A stretch of 64,000 nt of DNA, from the NCBI RefSeq assembly GCF_020622065.1, contig NZ_JAHRYQ010000002.1:493905-557904 (forward strand). Reading direction: 5' to 3'. The notes below the pieces were generated by a model. The model was given only the letters and a program-made list of their open reading frames with translations. It made no database searches and was not told the origin of the DNA. The stretch comes from Geothrix sp. (GTDB lineage Bacteria; Acidobacteriota; Holophagae; Holophagales; Holophagaceae). Within the stretch, counting starts at the first letter, position 1, and the number at the start of each line of letters is the position of its first letter. This document shows positions 1-8,140 of the stretch, one piece after another. Position numbers and translations under genes: made by a program.

Positions 1-500
1 GCAAGAACACCCTGTTCTCCATCCAGGACCTGGCGGGCCTGCTGGAAGTCTACGAGCAGCACCGTGACGGGCGCCCCTTCGCCGGGGGGATCGAGGCCCT
101 CCAGGCCTGGCCGGAGCTGGTGGAGACCCGGTTCTCCAACTACCCCCTGCTCTTCGTATGCCCCAGCGAGGAGCGCGACATCCGCATCACCATCAGCCAG
201 ATCCACACCCACAAGATCCGCGGTGCCGACATCATGCTCATCGCGGAAAAGCAGCCCGAGCTGGCCCTGGCCGTGGCGGGCAAGCCCATGGGACAGGACC
301 GCTACTGGTCGAAGTACATCGAGGTCCCCTTCAGCGGCGATCCCAACCTCTTCGTCTTCGCCGCGACCGTGGCCCTCCAGCGCCTGGCCTTCCGCATGTC
401 CGTGCTGAAGATGGAATACCTGGACCGACTGACCGTGGCCGACCATGGGGTCCATCCAGACGCCCCCAAGAATGTATCGAAGTCCATTACCGTAGATTAA
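1..500 (+). CDS. SIS-domain protein, GlmS-like C-terminal part (5' truncated)
   Basis: The reading frame is open from base 3 and ends at a TAA at 498-500; its start lies outside the window. The visible ~165 residues look like the last SIS (sugar isomerase) domain of a glucosamine-6-phosphate synthase-type protein. The final residues PKNVSKSITVD resemble the conserved GlmS tail (PRNLAKSVTVE in E. coli), which carries a residue of the isomerase site. GlmS makes glucosamine-6-phosphate from fructose-6-phosphate and glutamine for cell-wall and LPS synthesis. Because the glutaminase half is not visible, this could also be a SIS-only isomerase or deaminase-like protein. The family is clear; the exact enzyme is inferred. 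Confidence 0.75.
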   Translation, partial: KNTLFSIQDLAGLLEVYEQHRDGRPFAGGIEALQAWPELVETRFSNYPLLFVCPSEERDIRITISQIHTHKIRGADIMLIAEKQPELALAVAGKPMGQDRYWSKYIEVPFSGDPNLFVFAATVALQRLAFRMSVLKMEYLDRLTVADHGVHPDAPKNVSKSITVD

Positions 501-569
501 AAATCGTGAAATCAAGTAGATAGGTTTTCATCGAAAGAATTAAAGAAAATATGACCTTTTTAGTCAAGA

Positions 570-585
570 TGTGATGCCCTTCACG
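570..585 (+). promoter_or_regulatory. CRP/FNR-superfamily-like operator upstream of scdA
   Basis: The site reads TGTGA-N6-TCACG, one mismatch from the palindromic CRP consensus TGTGA-N6-TCACA, and has the TGA-N6-TCA core shared by the superfamily. It lies in the A+T-rich gap before the ScdA/YtfE gene, with its centre about 61 bases before the ATG. A similar site precedes the hemerythrin gene at 53104. Which family member binds (CRP, FNR, DNR or NnrR type) cannot be told from sequence. Confidence 0.5.
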
Positions 586-638
586 GCCCGACCACCTCAT
601 CCTGGGTGCCGGGGGACCGTCCCCACCGAGGAGCCGAC

Positions 639-1355
639 ATGAACACGGAACTGGACACGAAGGTGGGCGAGCTGGTGATGGCGCGGCCCGAAACCATGCG
701 CTACTTCGAGCGCCTGGGCATCGACTACTGCTGCGGTGGCCACCGCAGCCTGGCAGAAGCCTGTCAGCTCGCCCACCAGGATCCTGAAGAAGTCCTGAAG
801 GGCCTGGCCACCGTGGAGATTCCCACCGCAGGCGTCCCCTCGCTCCGCGACTGGACTCACGCCCCGCTCGGAGACCTCATCCAGCACATCGTGGTCACCC
901 ACCACGACTACCTCCGCGAGGAGATGCCCCGTCTCGAGATGCTCCTCGAGAAGGTTCTCCGGGCCCACGGCGAGCGGCACCCTGAACTGGAGCGCGTGGG
1001 CCAGCTCTACCGGGCCCTGGTGGCCGACCTCATGCCGCACATGATGAAGGAAGAGCAGATTCTCTTCCCCTTCATCCGGCAGATGGAACAGGGGCAGACG
1101 GGTTCCTCCTGCTTCGGCTCGGTGCAGAGCCCCATCCGCGTCATGGAAATGGAACACGAGGCCGTCGGGGCCCTACTGACGGAGCTTCGGGACCTCACCG
1201 GTGCCTACACCACGCCGGCGGACGGCTGCGCCACCTTCCGGGCCCTCTACGACGGCCTGGAGACCATGGAGCGCGACCTGCACCTGCACATCTACCTGGA
1301 AAACCAGATTCTCCACCCCCGTGCCACGGCGATGGAGGCGGGTGTCCGCGTCTGA
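639..1355 (+). CDS. ScdA/YtfE (RIC) family iron-sulfur cluster repair diiron protein
   Basis: 238 residues. The N-terminal ScdA_N region carries the hallmark adjacent cysteines C31-C32 in YCCGG. The rest is a hemerythrin-like four-helix domain with likely diiron ligands H134 and E138 (HMMKE), H173 (EMEHE) and H217/E221 (HIYLE). The family repairs iron-sulfur clusters damaged by nitric oxide or oxidants and is usually induced by NO. The ATG at 639 is chosen because GAGGAG lies just before it at 628-633; the frame extends upstream to 606 without a better start. The gene appears monocistronic and is followed convergently by a small minus-strand gene. Assignment to the family is strong; the physiological inducer here is inferred. 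Confidence 0.9.
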   Translation: MNTELDTKVGELVMARPETMRYFERLGIDYCCGGHRSLAEACQLAHQDPEEVLKGLATVEIPTAGVPSLRDWTHAPLGDLIQHIVVTHHDYLREEMPRLEMLLEKVLRAHGERHPELERVGQLYRALVADLMPHMMKEEQILFPFIRQMEQGQTGSSCFGSVQSPIRVMEMEHEAVGALLTELRDLTGAYTTPADGCATFRALYDGLETMERDLHLHIYLENQILHPRATAMEAGVRV

Positions 1356-1364
1356 CCCTTCGGG

Positions 1365-1583
1365 TCAGTGGGCGTCCTGCACGCTCCAGCGATCCGTGCA
1401 GCCGTGGCTTTCGACGATCTGGCGCGCCCTCCGCATGCGGAGGGTGTGCTGGACGGTCTGCATCACGGTGAACAGCGCGTCCCGGATGCCCAGCCGCGCC
1501 AGATCGGCGGCCGTGAACCAGGTGACGCCCTCCCCGTCTTTTCGCGTGGCGTGGTCGGTCAGGATCTGCTCAGTGATGCCCAC
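1365..1583 (-). CDS. Small conserved-looking hypothetical protein (72 aa)
   Basis: A 72-residue ORF read from a GTG at 1583 with a good Shine-Dalgarno, GGAGG on the minus strand (1590-1594), six bases upstream. The protein is charged, with one likely helical stretch and no signal peptide, membrane segment or motif that I recognise. It lies convergent to scdA (10-base gap) and divergent from the acyltransferase gene at 1629. The ribosome site and tight fit between neighbours support a real gene; function is unknown. Confidence 0.55.
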   Translation of the reverse strand: MGITEQILTDHATRKDGEGVTWFTAADLARLGIRDALFTVMQTVQHTLRMRRARQIVESHGCTDRWSVQDAH

Positions 1584-1628
1584 GGGAGACCTCCAGAACT
1601 GCTAGCTTGAATAGCACGAGGAGGCGTC

Positions 1629-2378
1629 GTGGCCAACTGGCGGGACACGGGATTCGGCGGAGTTGTGATGGTGGCCTGGGCCCTGGCGACGGTACCCCTG
1701 ACCGTCCTGGGCATCCTGCTGGCCGTGCCTGTCCTCGGTCGGCAGCGGGCCTTCTTCACGGTCGGGCCGATGTTCGCCCGCGGCATGGCCTGGTTCTGCC
1801 ACATCCCCTACACCCTCCATGGCTGGGAGCAGATGCCGGATGCCATCCGCGAAGGCCGCCAGTCCGTGATCTTCATGTCGAACCACGAAAGCCAGATGGA
1901 CCCCCCCATCCTGGTGGCCGCCCTTCCGCTTCCCGCGGTCTACATCGCCAAGAAGGAGCTGAAGTATGTGCCCTTCATCGGCTGGGCCGGGTGGGCCGCA
2001 GGGGTGATCTTCATCGACCGCGGCGACCGGGAGCGGGCCCGCCGCAGCATCCTCGAAGCGGCCCAGCAGATCCGCGACGGCAAGAATGTGGTGATCTTTC
2101 CCGAAGGCACCCGCAGCCACACCGGCCAGATGCTGCCCTTCAAGAAGGGCGGCTTCGCCCTGGCCCAGGATGCGGGCGTGCCCATCGTGCCCATGGCCAC
2201 TGTGGGGGGCCATCAGGTGCTCCCGCCGGGCAGCCTGAAGATCCGGCCGGGACGGTACACCCTCCTGATGGGCCAGCCCGTCCACCCGGCCGACCACCCG
2301 GATCGCGAAGCCCTCGTGCAGGAAGTGCGCCGCCGCATCGAAGAGCTGGTGGCCCAGGCCCACGAAACGGCCTGCTAG
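1629..2378 (+). CDS. Lysophospholipid acyltransferase, PlsC family (1-acylglycerol-3-phosphate acyltransferase)
   Basis: 249 residues with an N-terminal hydrophobic segment (about residues 11-36) followed by the PlsC/LPLAT fold. The catalytic H-x4-D motif is H86...D91 in NHESQMD, and the substrate-binding motif FPEGTRS starts near residue 157. These enzymes move an acyl chain to lysophosphatidic acid in the inner membrane to give phosphatidic acid. Translation starts at GTG 1629 behind GAGGAGG at about 1618-1624. It ends at a nested palindrome (2381-2433) that separates it from the convergent kinase gene. A role on another lysolipid cannot be excluded, since the family is broad. Confidence 0.88.
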   Translation: MANWRDTGFGGVVMVAWALATVPLTVLGILLAVPVLGRQRAFFTVGPMFARGMAWFCHIPYTLHGWEQMPDAIREGRQSVIFMSNHESQMDPPILVAALPLPAVYIAKKELKYVPFIGWAGWAAGVIFIDRGDRERARRSILEAAQQIRDGKNVVIFPEGTRSHTGQMLPFKKGGFALAQDAGVPIVPMATVGGHQVLPPGSLKIRPGRYTLLMGQPVHPADHPDREALVQEVRRRIEELVAQAHETAC

Positions 2379-2380
2379 GG

Positions 2381-2433
2381 TCTGTTTTCAAATGCCGCGA
2401 CTTCGTCGCGGTGTCGTGGAATTTGAAAACAGA
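2381..2433. repeat. Nested palindromic element (REP-like), possible bidirectional terminator
   Basis: The outer arms TCTGTTTTCAAAT (2381-2393) and ATTTGAAAACAGA (2421-2433) form a perfect 13-bp inverted repeat. Between them is a perfect 7-bp hairpin, CCGCGAC/GTCGCGG (2395-2411) with a TTC loop. It lies between the convergent plsC-like and kinase genes. The first ~20 bases, with the preceding GCTAGGG, are closely repeated at 61290-61315, which suggests a dispersed chromosomal repeat rather than a one-off terminator. Confidence 0.75.
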
Positions 2434-2445
2434 TCTTAGAAGATC

Positions 2446-4977
2446 CTACCGGAAGGCCGGATCCTGCTGGGCCACGCGGCGCTTGCCCGTGTGCAGGCGG
2501 TCCGCCAAGTCGAGCAGGTTCCTGGCGCCCGTCGGATCACCCAGCCGGGCGGCCATGCGGGCCATGAAGTAGAGGTTCACGGAAAGCACCCGCTTCTCGT
2601 TGTGCTTCTTGGCCGCGAGATCCGAGGCCAGCAGCTTCTGCCGGTAGCTTTCGATCTGCGCCCGGGCGGCCGCCGCCTCGCCCTCCACGGCCTGCTTGAC
2701 CGCCACCAGGAGCACGGTGTTGGAGTGGTCCGGAGGCCAGGCGTTCTCCAGCTCCCGGAGATACCCTTCGGCGGAGGCGCGATCCCCGCGGTCCCAGGCG
2801 GTGTAGGCCATGAGGCTGCGCAGCACATTGGAAGTCGGCACCTCGCGCAGGCCGGCCTTCAGCCGGACTTCCGCCTCGGGAGCGCGCCCCATCCAGAGCA
2901 GGGCATCCGCGGCGGTGACATAGGCGTACTCGGCGGAGGGCCGCAGGGCGATGGCCCGGTCCGCATGCTCGAGGGCCTGGAGGAGGTCGCCGTCATTCTG
3001 CAGCAGCACGCCGTACCGGTGGTGGGCCTGCCAACCCTCGGGGAAGAGCGCCAGGGACTTCTCGAAGTAGCGCCGGGCCGTCTGGTGGTTGTCCTCGCCT
3101 TCCAGGCCCGCGAAGACATCCGCCAGCACATCGTAGGCCTTGTGGTCCGCGGGATCAAGCCGCACGGCCTGGAGCGCGGAGCGGCTCGCGCCCTCCAGAT
3201 CGCCCAGTCGCAGCAGGATGGAACCCAGGGCCCGGTAGGCCTGGGAGGCGCTGGGATCCAGGGCGATGGCCTGCTCGGCAGCGGCCTTGCCCTGGCGGAG
3301 CAGGGCCTGCCCCTCGGCGAAGCGTCCCTGGCTCAAGGCGCGGGTCGCACCCAGCTCCGCCAGGGTCCAGGCGTATTCCGCCCGGGCCGGGGCGTAGTCG
3401 GGCTCGATCTCGATGGCCGAGGCCAGCAGGGAGTTCGCCAGCTGGACCGCATCCTGGTTGCCATCGGTGATGACCTGGAGGGCCTTGGTGTAGAGCTCCC
3501 GGGTGCGGGGGTTCTTGGCCTGGGAGCGAAGCGAGCCTGGATCGCTGCCCAGCCCCATCTCCTGGGGCAGCCGCTGCTGCAGCTCGTCCTCCAGCTTCAG
3601 GAGGTCGGTCACGGGGCGGTCCAGCTGGAACTGGTGCCGGGTCGCCCCCCGCGCCACATCCACCACGCGAACCCCCATGCGGAGCTGCCCCCCCACGACC
3701 TGATAGCTGCCCAGGACCAGCAGCTCCGCCTTGAGCTGGCGGCCCAATTCGCCGAGGGCCCGGGGGGCCTGCCCGGGGGTGTCGCCCAGTTGGTGCATGG
3801 CCTCCACCACCCGCAGGCGGTCCACCACCAGGATGTCGTCCCGCCGCACCAGCCCGTAGGCCATGGCATCCGCGAAGCTGTTGCTCAGCCAGGCATGCTC
3901 CGCATCCGGCTGCAGCTGCTCCATGGGCAGGATGGCCACCACCCGGCGCCCCCGGGTGAAGTCCAGCCGCGAGGCCCGGCGGGCTTCCCCCAGGCCGGAG
4001 CCGTCGCGGCTGCGGAGCAGCCAGCCGCCGAGCCCGGCGGCCGCCACGAGGACCAGGCCCGAGGAAACGAGGAGCCAGGTCCGCCGGGGCCGACGGAGCA
4101 GCGCCACCGGCCGGCTGAGGTGGGGCACCGTGGCCGTGGGGATGTTCTCGGACAGCCCCGCGACCAGGGCTTGCAGGTTCGGAAACCGGTCTTTGGGGGA
4201 CTTGGCCATCAGACGGTGGATGGCGTCCTGAAGGGTGCGCGGGAGATCCGGCCTCGCCTCCGAAAGAGGCCGAGGCTCATCGCGCGTCACCGCGTAGAGC
4301 GTGTCCACGAGGCTGCCGCGCAGGAAGGGGTGGACCGCCGTCGCCAGCTCGTAGAGCACCACGCCCAGGCTGAACTGGTCCGACTGGCCCGTGAGGGGCT
4401 GGCCATTGGCCTGTTCCGGGCTCATGTAGGCGGGGGTGCCCTGGCTGTAGCCGGGTGCCGTGTGCTCGACGAGGGTCATGTGATGGGAGGTCGGCCCCGC
4501 GGGAAGGTCGTCGGCCCCCCGGCGGGCGATGCCGAAATCCAGGATCTTGAGCTGGCCTTCATCCGTCAGCAGCAGATTCTCGGGCTTGATGTCACGGTGG
4601 ACGATGCCCTTCTGGTGCGCGTGGGAGAGGGCGGCCGCGGCCTGGCGGGCCAGGTCCTGCAGGGCCTCACCTTCGAGCGGGCGGCCCACCAGGGCGCGGA
4701 GCGTGCGGCCCACCACCAGCTCCATGGCAATGTAGGGCGTCCCCTCCACCTCGCCCGCGTCATAGATATGGGCGATGTTCGGGTGATTGAGCTGGCAGGC
4801 CAGCTTGGCCTCGCCGATGAGGGCCTTGCGCCGGAGATCATCGGCATCCTTCAGGATCTTGAGCGCCACCTCCCGCTCGAGCCGCAGGTCGAGGGCCTTC
4901 CAGACTTCGCCCATGGCGCCTTCCCCGAGCCGGGAGATCAGACGGTAGGAACCGAAGTGGGAGGCGTCGGAGAGCAA
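2446..4977 (-). CDS. Membrane Ser/Thr protein kinase with TolB-like and TPR domains
   Basis: 843 residues. A full Hanks-type kinase domain covers about residues 11-275: glycine loop GEGAMGEV (18-25), K40, E56, catalytic D129 in HRDIKPEN, and DFG at 147-149. One membrane helix follows near residue 300-322. The outer part begins with a TolB/FlgO-like nucleotide-free domain (ILPMEQL... about 345-480), then several TPR repeats to the C-terminus. This kinase-TM-TPR layout is common in Acidobacteria and Myxobacteria as a signalling receptor. The ATG at 4977 fits the family start. No cognate phosphatase or substrate gene is adjacent. All catalytic residues are present, so it is predicted active. Confidence 0.92.
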   Translation of the reverse strand: MLSDASHFGSYRLISRLGEGAMGEVWKALDLRLEREVALKILKDADDLRRKALIGEAKLACQLNHPNIAHIYDAGEVEGTPYIAMELVVGRTLRALVGRPLEGEALQDLARQAAAALSHAHQKGIVHRDIKPENLLLTDEGQLKILDFGIARRGADDLPAGPTSHHMTLVEHTAPGYSQGTPAYMSPEQANGQPLTGQSDQFSLGVVLYELATAVHPFLRGSLVDTLYAVTRDEPRPLSEARPDLPRTLQDAIHRLMAKSPKDRFPNLQALVAGLSENIPTATVPHLSRPVALLRRPRRTWLLVSSGLVLVAAAGLGGWLLRSRDGSGLGEARRASRLDFTRGRRVVAILPMEQLQPDAEHAWLSNSFADAMAYGLVRRDDILVVDRLRVVEAMHQLGDTPGQAPRALGELGRQLKAELLVLGSYQVVGGQLRMGVRVVDVARGATRHQFQLDRPVTDLLKLEDELQQRLPQEMGLGSDPGSLRSQAKNPRTRELYTKALQVITDGNQDAVQLANSLLASAIEIEPDYAPARAEYAWTLAELGATRALSQGRFAEGQALLRQGKAAAEQAIALDPSASQAYRALGSILLRLGDLEGASRSALQAVRLDPADHKAYDVLADVFAGLEGEDNHQTARRYFEKSLALFPEGWQAHHRYGVLLQNDGDLLQALEHADRAIALRPSAEYAYVTAADALLWMGRAPEAEVRLKAGLREVPTSNVLRSLMAYTAWDRGDRASAEGYLRELENAWPPDHSNTVLLVAVKQAVEGEAAAARAQIESYRQKLLASDLAAKKHNEKRVLSVNLYFMARMAARLGDPTGARNLLDLADRLHTGKRRVAQQDPAFR

Positions 4978-5054
4978 GCAGGTCCTTGGTGGCAGGAATG
5001 AAGTATACCTTTCGACCTAGGGAAGCGTTTATGTTGCTGGAGGCTTGACCACCA

Positions 5055-5070
5055 TCTCGAAATGTCGAGA
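5055..5070. promoter_or_regulatory. Short perfect inverted repeat upstream of sigma-54 activator gene
   Basis: TCTCGA-AATG-TCGAGA forms a 6-bp perfect palindrome with a four-base spacer. It lies in the divergent gap between the kinase and the sigma-54 activator genes, 19 bases before the preferred GTG start at 5089. It could be an operator, for example for autoregulation; nothing in the sequence identifies the binding protein. Confidence 0.4.
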
Positions 5071-5088
5071 ATCGGAGTGGAGGTAGCC

Positions 5089-6627
5089 GTGCCCACGCCG
5101 GATCTCGAGACCGCCCTCACCGGAGCCCGCCTGGTGGAAGAAGCGGGTGCCCTGCTCACCCTGGGCGAGGAGCCGGAGCGCATGGTCGCCCACGCCTTCG
5201 AGCGCCTCGGTCAGCTGGTGCCCTATGATCTCGCCACCGTCTTGCTGCGGGAGGGCGAAGGTCTGCGGGTCGCCTACGCCGTGGGGCCCCTGGCCACGCC
5301 CCAATTGTCCGAAGCCCGGATCCCCGTGCGGGGCAATCTCCGCCTGCAGAACGCGCTCAAGGCCCGCTCCCGGCCCGCCACCTTCGAGGAGGACGATCCC
5401 GGCGAGGACACCTTCCACGGTCTCCTCGAGATGCCCCATGGGCACAGCTGCCTCGTGGCTCCCCTCCGCAGCCGCGGCGAGACCTTCGGCCTCATGACCC
5501 TCGATGCGATGGTGTGCCGGCAGTACCCCGAGAGCGTGCTCCACCATGTGGGCGTCTTCGCCTCCCTGCTCGCCCTGGGCCTCAAGCAGGCTGAACACCT
5601 GGCCCGGCTGGCCGAACGGGAACGCAGCCTGGCGGAGGAGGTCAGCTACTTCCGCGAGGTCCAGCGCCGGGATGTGCTGCAGGAGCCCCTGCGGGCCGGG
5701 AGCCCCGCCATGCTCGGCATCCTCGATCAGCTGCGCCAGGTGGCCACCACCGCCGCAACGGTGCTCATCACCGGGGAGACGGGCACCGGCAAGGAGAAGG
5801 TGGCCCAGACGCTCCACCACCTCTCGCCCCGCCGTGACAAGCCCTTCATCAAGGTCAACTGCAGCGCCCTGCCCGCCTCGCTCATCGAGTCCGAGCTCTT
5901 CGGCCATGTGAAGGGCGCCTTCAGTGGCGCCGCCTCGGCCCGCAAAGGGCGATTCGAGCTGGCCGATGGGGGAACCCTCTTCCTCGACGAGATCGGCGAC
6001 CTGCCCCTGGACCTCCAGCCCAAGCTGCTGCGGGCCATTCAGGAGAAGGAGATCGATCCGCTGGGCTCGGAGAAGTCCCGCAAGGTGGATGTGCGCCTGG
6101 TGGCCGCCACCCACGCGGACCTCCACAAGGCCGTGGCCGAGGGGCGCTTCCGCGAGGATCTCTTCTATCGCCTCAGCGTCTTCCCCATCCACCTGCCCCC
6201 GCTCCGGGAGCGGCCCGAGGACATCGCCGCCCTGGCCGAGGGGTTCCTCGACCGCTTCGCCCGGGAGAACCGCCGCCCGCCCATCCGCCTGCCGGAGCCC
6301 GTGCGCGACCAGCTCGAGGCCTACGCCTGGCCCGGCAATGTGCGCGAACTACACAATGTGCTGGAGCGCGCCGCCATCCTCTCGGCCGGCCACGAGCTAC
6401 GACTCCCTCCGGGCGCCCTGCCCTCCCGAAGTGGCAGTGAACGGACCGGGCGGCCCCTCACCTGGGAGGCCCAGGAGCGCGCCTATCTGGAGCGGCTGCT
6501 CCGTCACACCCGCGGCAAGATCTCCGGCGCCGACGGCGCAGCGGTCCTGGCGGATCTGGCCCCCTCCACCCTGCTGTCGCGGCTGGAAAAGCTGGGGCTG
6601 CGCCCGAAGGACTTCCGCGAAGCGTGA
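5089..6627 (+). CDS. Sigma-54-dependent transcriptional activator with N-terminal GAF domain (NorR-like layout)
   Basis: 512 residues from GTG 5089, chosen because GGAGG (5079-5083) sits five bases upstream; an in-frame ATG at 5062 has no ribosome site. A GAF sensor domain covers roughly residues 10-165, then the AAA+ sigma-54 interaction domain with Walker A GETGTGKE, the loop GAFSGA in place of GAFTGA, Walker B TLFLDEIGD and the R-finger region. The C-terminal part is a Fis-like DNA-binding region, somewhat degenerate. The GAF-AAA-Fis order is that of NorR/FhlA-type regulators, so it may sense a small molecule or gas; the ligand is not known. The Thr-to-Ser change in GAFTGA is conservative and seen in active members. 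Confidence 0.88.
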   Translation: MPTPDLETALTGARLVEEAGALLTLGEEPERMVAHAFERLGQLVPYDLATVLLREGEGLRVAYAVGPLATPQLSEARIPVRGNLRLQNALKARSRPATFEEDDPGEDTFHGLLEMPHGHSCLVAPLRSRGETFGLMTLDAMVCRQYPESVLHHVGVFASLLALGLKQAEHLARLAERERSLAEEVSYFREVQRRDVLQEPLRAGSPAMLGILDQLRQVATTAATVLITGETGTGKEKVAQTLHHLSPRRDKPFIKVNCSALPASLIESELFGHVKGAFSGAASARKGRFELADGGTLFLDEIGDLPLDLQPKLLRAIQEKEIDPLGSEKSRKVDVRLVAATHADLHKAVAEGRFREDLFYRLSVFPIHLPPLRERPEDIAALAEGFLDRFARENRRPPIRLPEPVRDQLEAYAWPGNVRELHNVLERAAILSAGHELRLPPGALPSRSGSERTGRPLTWEAQERAYLERLLRHTRGKISGADGAAVLADLAPSTLLSRLEKLGLRPKDFREA

Positions 6628-6657
6628 TAGCGTGGGTGCACTTCCCCGGAGCGAAGG

Positions 6658-7491
6658 ATGACCGAGATCCCTGGCCCGCACGACGCTCTGCCCCCAGCCC
6701 CCATTCCACCTCGGGTTCCGCCGCCGATTCAGCCCCTGACTCAGCCGATGCCCCCGCCGCCGGTCATTGAACTGGACGAACCGCCCAGGATCCCGCCGCC
6801 ACCCTTCCCGCCTCCGTCCGGCCATGCATTGCCGGAAACCCCGGCCCTGCGGCCCATCCCCTTCGAAGACACAGAGGCCTTCCCCTCCTTCGGGTCGCGG
6901 GTGGGCGGCATGTTCCGGTTGGTCTTCAGCAACCCGATGGAGCTCTTCGACCGCGTGCCCGTCACAGAAGGCCTCGGCGCCCCCTGGCGCTTCCTACTGC
7001 TCCTCTCCATCCCCGTGTTCCTCATCATGGCGGCCGTCTTCTTCTTCGTCGGCATGGGCATCATGCTCGCGGCCCTGGAGCAGACCGGCAAAGGCGACGG
7101 CAAGACCCTCGCCGCCATCATGCCCATCATCTTCGGCGTCATCCTGCTGCTGATGCCCCTGGTGAGCTTCCTGGGCATGGTCGTCGGCGGCGCCCTGAAC
7201 CACTTCTTCCTGTGGATGTGGGGCGGCCTCAAGCCCGGCGTGGGTACCGGCCAGACCATCCGGGCCTACGGGTACGCCTCGGCCTTCATCCAGATCGGCG
7301 GCCTCATCCCCTACCTGGGCTTCCTGATCCAGATCGCCGGCATGGTGGTCATCGGCATGGGCCTCGCGCGCATGCACCGGACCGACACTTGGCGCGGCGT
7401 CTGCGCGGCGCTGACGCCGATCTTCCTGCTCTGCTGCTGCGGCATCGCCGCCGCCATCGCCATCCCGGCCCTCATCGCGGCGGGGCGCTAA
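6658..7491 (+). CDS. YIP1-family membrane protein with proline-rich N-terminus
   Basis: 277 residues. The first ~75 residues are a cytoplasmic-looking proline-rich tail with runs such as PIPPRVPPP. Then comes a YIP1-like region with about five hydrophobic helices (from residue ~115 to the end), with FGSRVGGMFRLVFSNP marking the family start. The C-terminal helix includes LLCCCG. YIP1-fold proteins in bacteria have no settled function. The gene starts at ATG 6658, 30 bases after the activator gene, so the two may be co-transcribed. Its 3' end overlaps the convergent crotonase gene by 20 bases. A second YIP1 protein is at 21669. Confidence 0.75.
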   Translation: MTEIPGPHDALPPAPIPPRVPPPIQPLTQPMPPPPVIELDEPPRIPPPPFPPPSGHALPETPALRPIPFEDTEAFPSFGSRVGGMFRLVFSNPMELFDRVPVTEGLGAPWRFLLLLSIPVFLIMAAVFFFVGMGIMLAALEQTGKGDGKTLAAIMPIIFGVILLLMPLVSFLGMVVGGALNHFFLWMWGGLKPGVGTGQTIRAYGYASAFIQIGGLIPYLGFLIQIAGMVVIGMGLARMHRTDTWRGVCAALTPIFLLCCCGIAAAIAIPALIAAGR

Positions 7492-8140
7492 GCTCCAGCC
7501 AACCCAGCACGGCCGCACCCGCCGCTTCCGGCGGCAGGGTGCGGTGGACGGCGCCGGCTGCCAGGGCTTCGGCGCTGCCCCAGGTCTCGAAATGAAGGAA
7601 GAGGCGATCGGCCCCTTCCGGGCCCAGGATCTCCGGGAGCCGCACGGTGCCGCCGAAGCCGGTGAGGATGCCGTGCTTCGCCGCGGGATGGGCCAGACGC
7701 AGCCCGCCCTTGCCGGTGGTGGCGTCCGCATCCACCGCCCAGCGCTCCTGGCCGTGCAGGGCCAGGTCGCAGCCGCCGCCCATGGCCACACCCGACAGGA
7801 GCGTGAGCGTGCGCCAGCCGGGCCAGAGCAGGTGGGCCATCACCCGCTGGCCGCGCCGGGCGAAGGGCTCGGCGGCCACGGGATCCAGCGAGCCCACCTC
7901 GTGCAGGTCCGCTCCGGCTGAAAAATGATGGCCGCGGTCCCCCATCCATCCCGAGTTGCTGAGGGCCACGCGGCGGACGCCAGCCCATCGGAGCTCGATG
8001 AACAGCCGGTCCAGGGCCACCAGAAGGTCGCTGTGCAGGCGATTCAGCCCATCGCCCGAGCGCAGGCCGATCCAGGCCCAGCCGGGGCCGCCCAGCAGCT
8101 CCAGGGAGGTACGGCCCTCGTACCAGACGGTCGGCGTCAT
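7472..8140 (-). CDS. Enoyl-CoA hydratase/isomerase (crotonase) family protein
   Basis: 222 residues. Crotonase fold features are visible: the oxyanion-hole segments HHFSAGADLHEV and SGVAMGGGCDLAL, then AAKHGILTGFGGTVRLP corresponding to the usual G(I/L)xPGxGGT(Q)RL region. The substrate is not predictable; members include hydratases, isomerases and decarboxylases acting on CoA thioesters. The start ATG overlaps the miaA stop as ATGA (8137-8140), so the two are translationally coupled. It is shorter than the ~260-residue family norm, mainly at the C-terminus, where the last helices are reduced. Confidence 0.8.
   Translation of the reverse strand: MTPTVWYEGRTSLELLGGPGWAWIGLRSGDGLNRLHSDLLVALDRLFIELRWAGVRRVALSNSGWMGDRGHHFSAGADLHEVGSLDPVAAEPFARRGQRVMAHLLWPGWRTLTLLSGVAMGGGCDLALHGQERWAVDADATTGKGGLRLAHPAAKHGILTGFGGTVRLPEILGPEGADRLFLHFETWGSAEALAAGAVHRTLPPEAAGAAVLGWLELSAPPR

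Noticed and set aside
2491..5001. Plus-strand open frame of 836 codons opposite the kinase gene
   Set aside because: Antisense artefact; the minus strand has a full kinase motif set.
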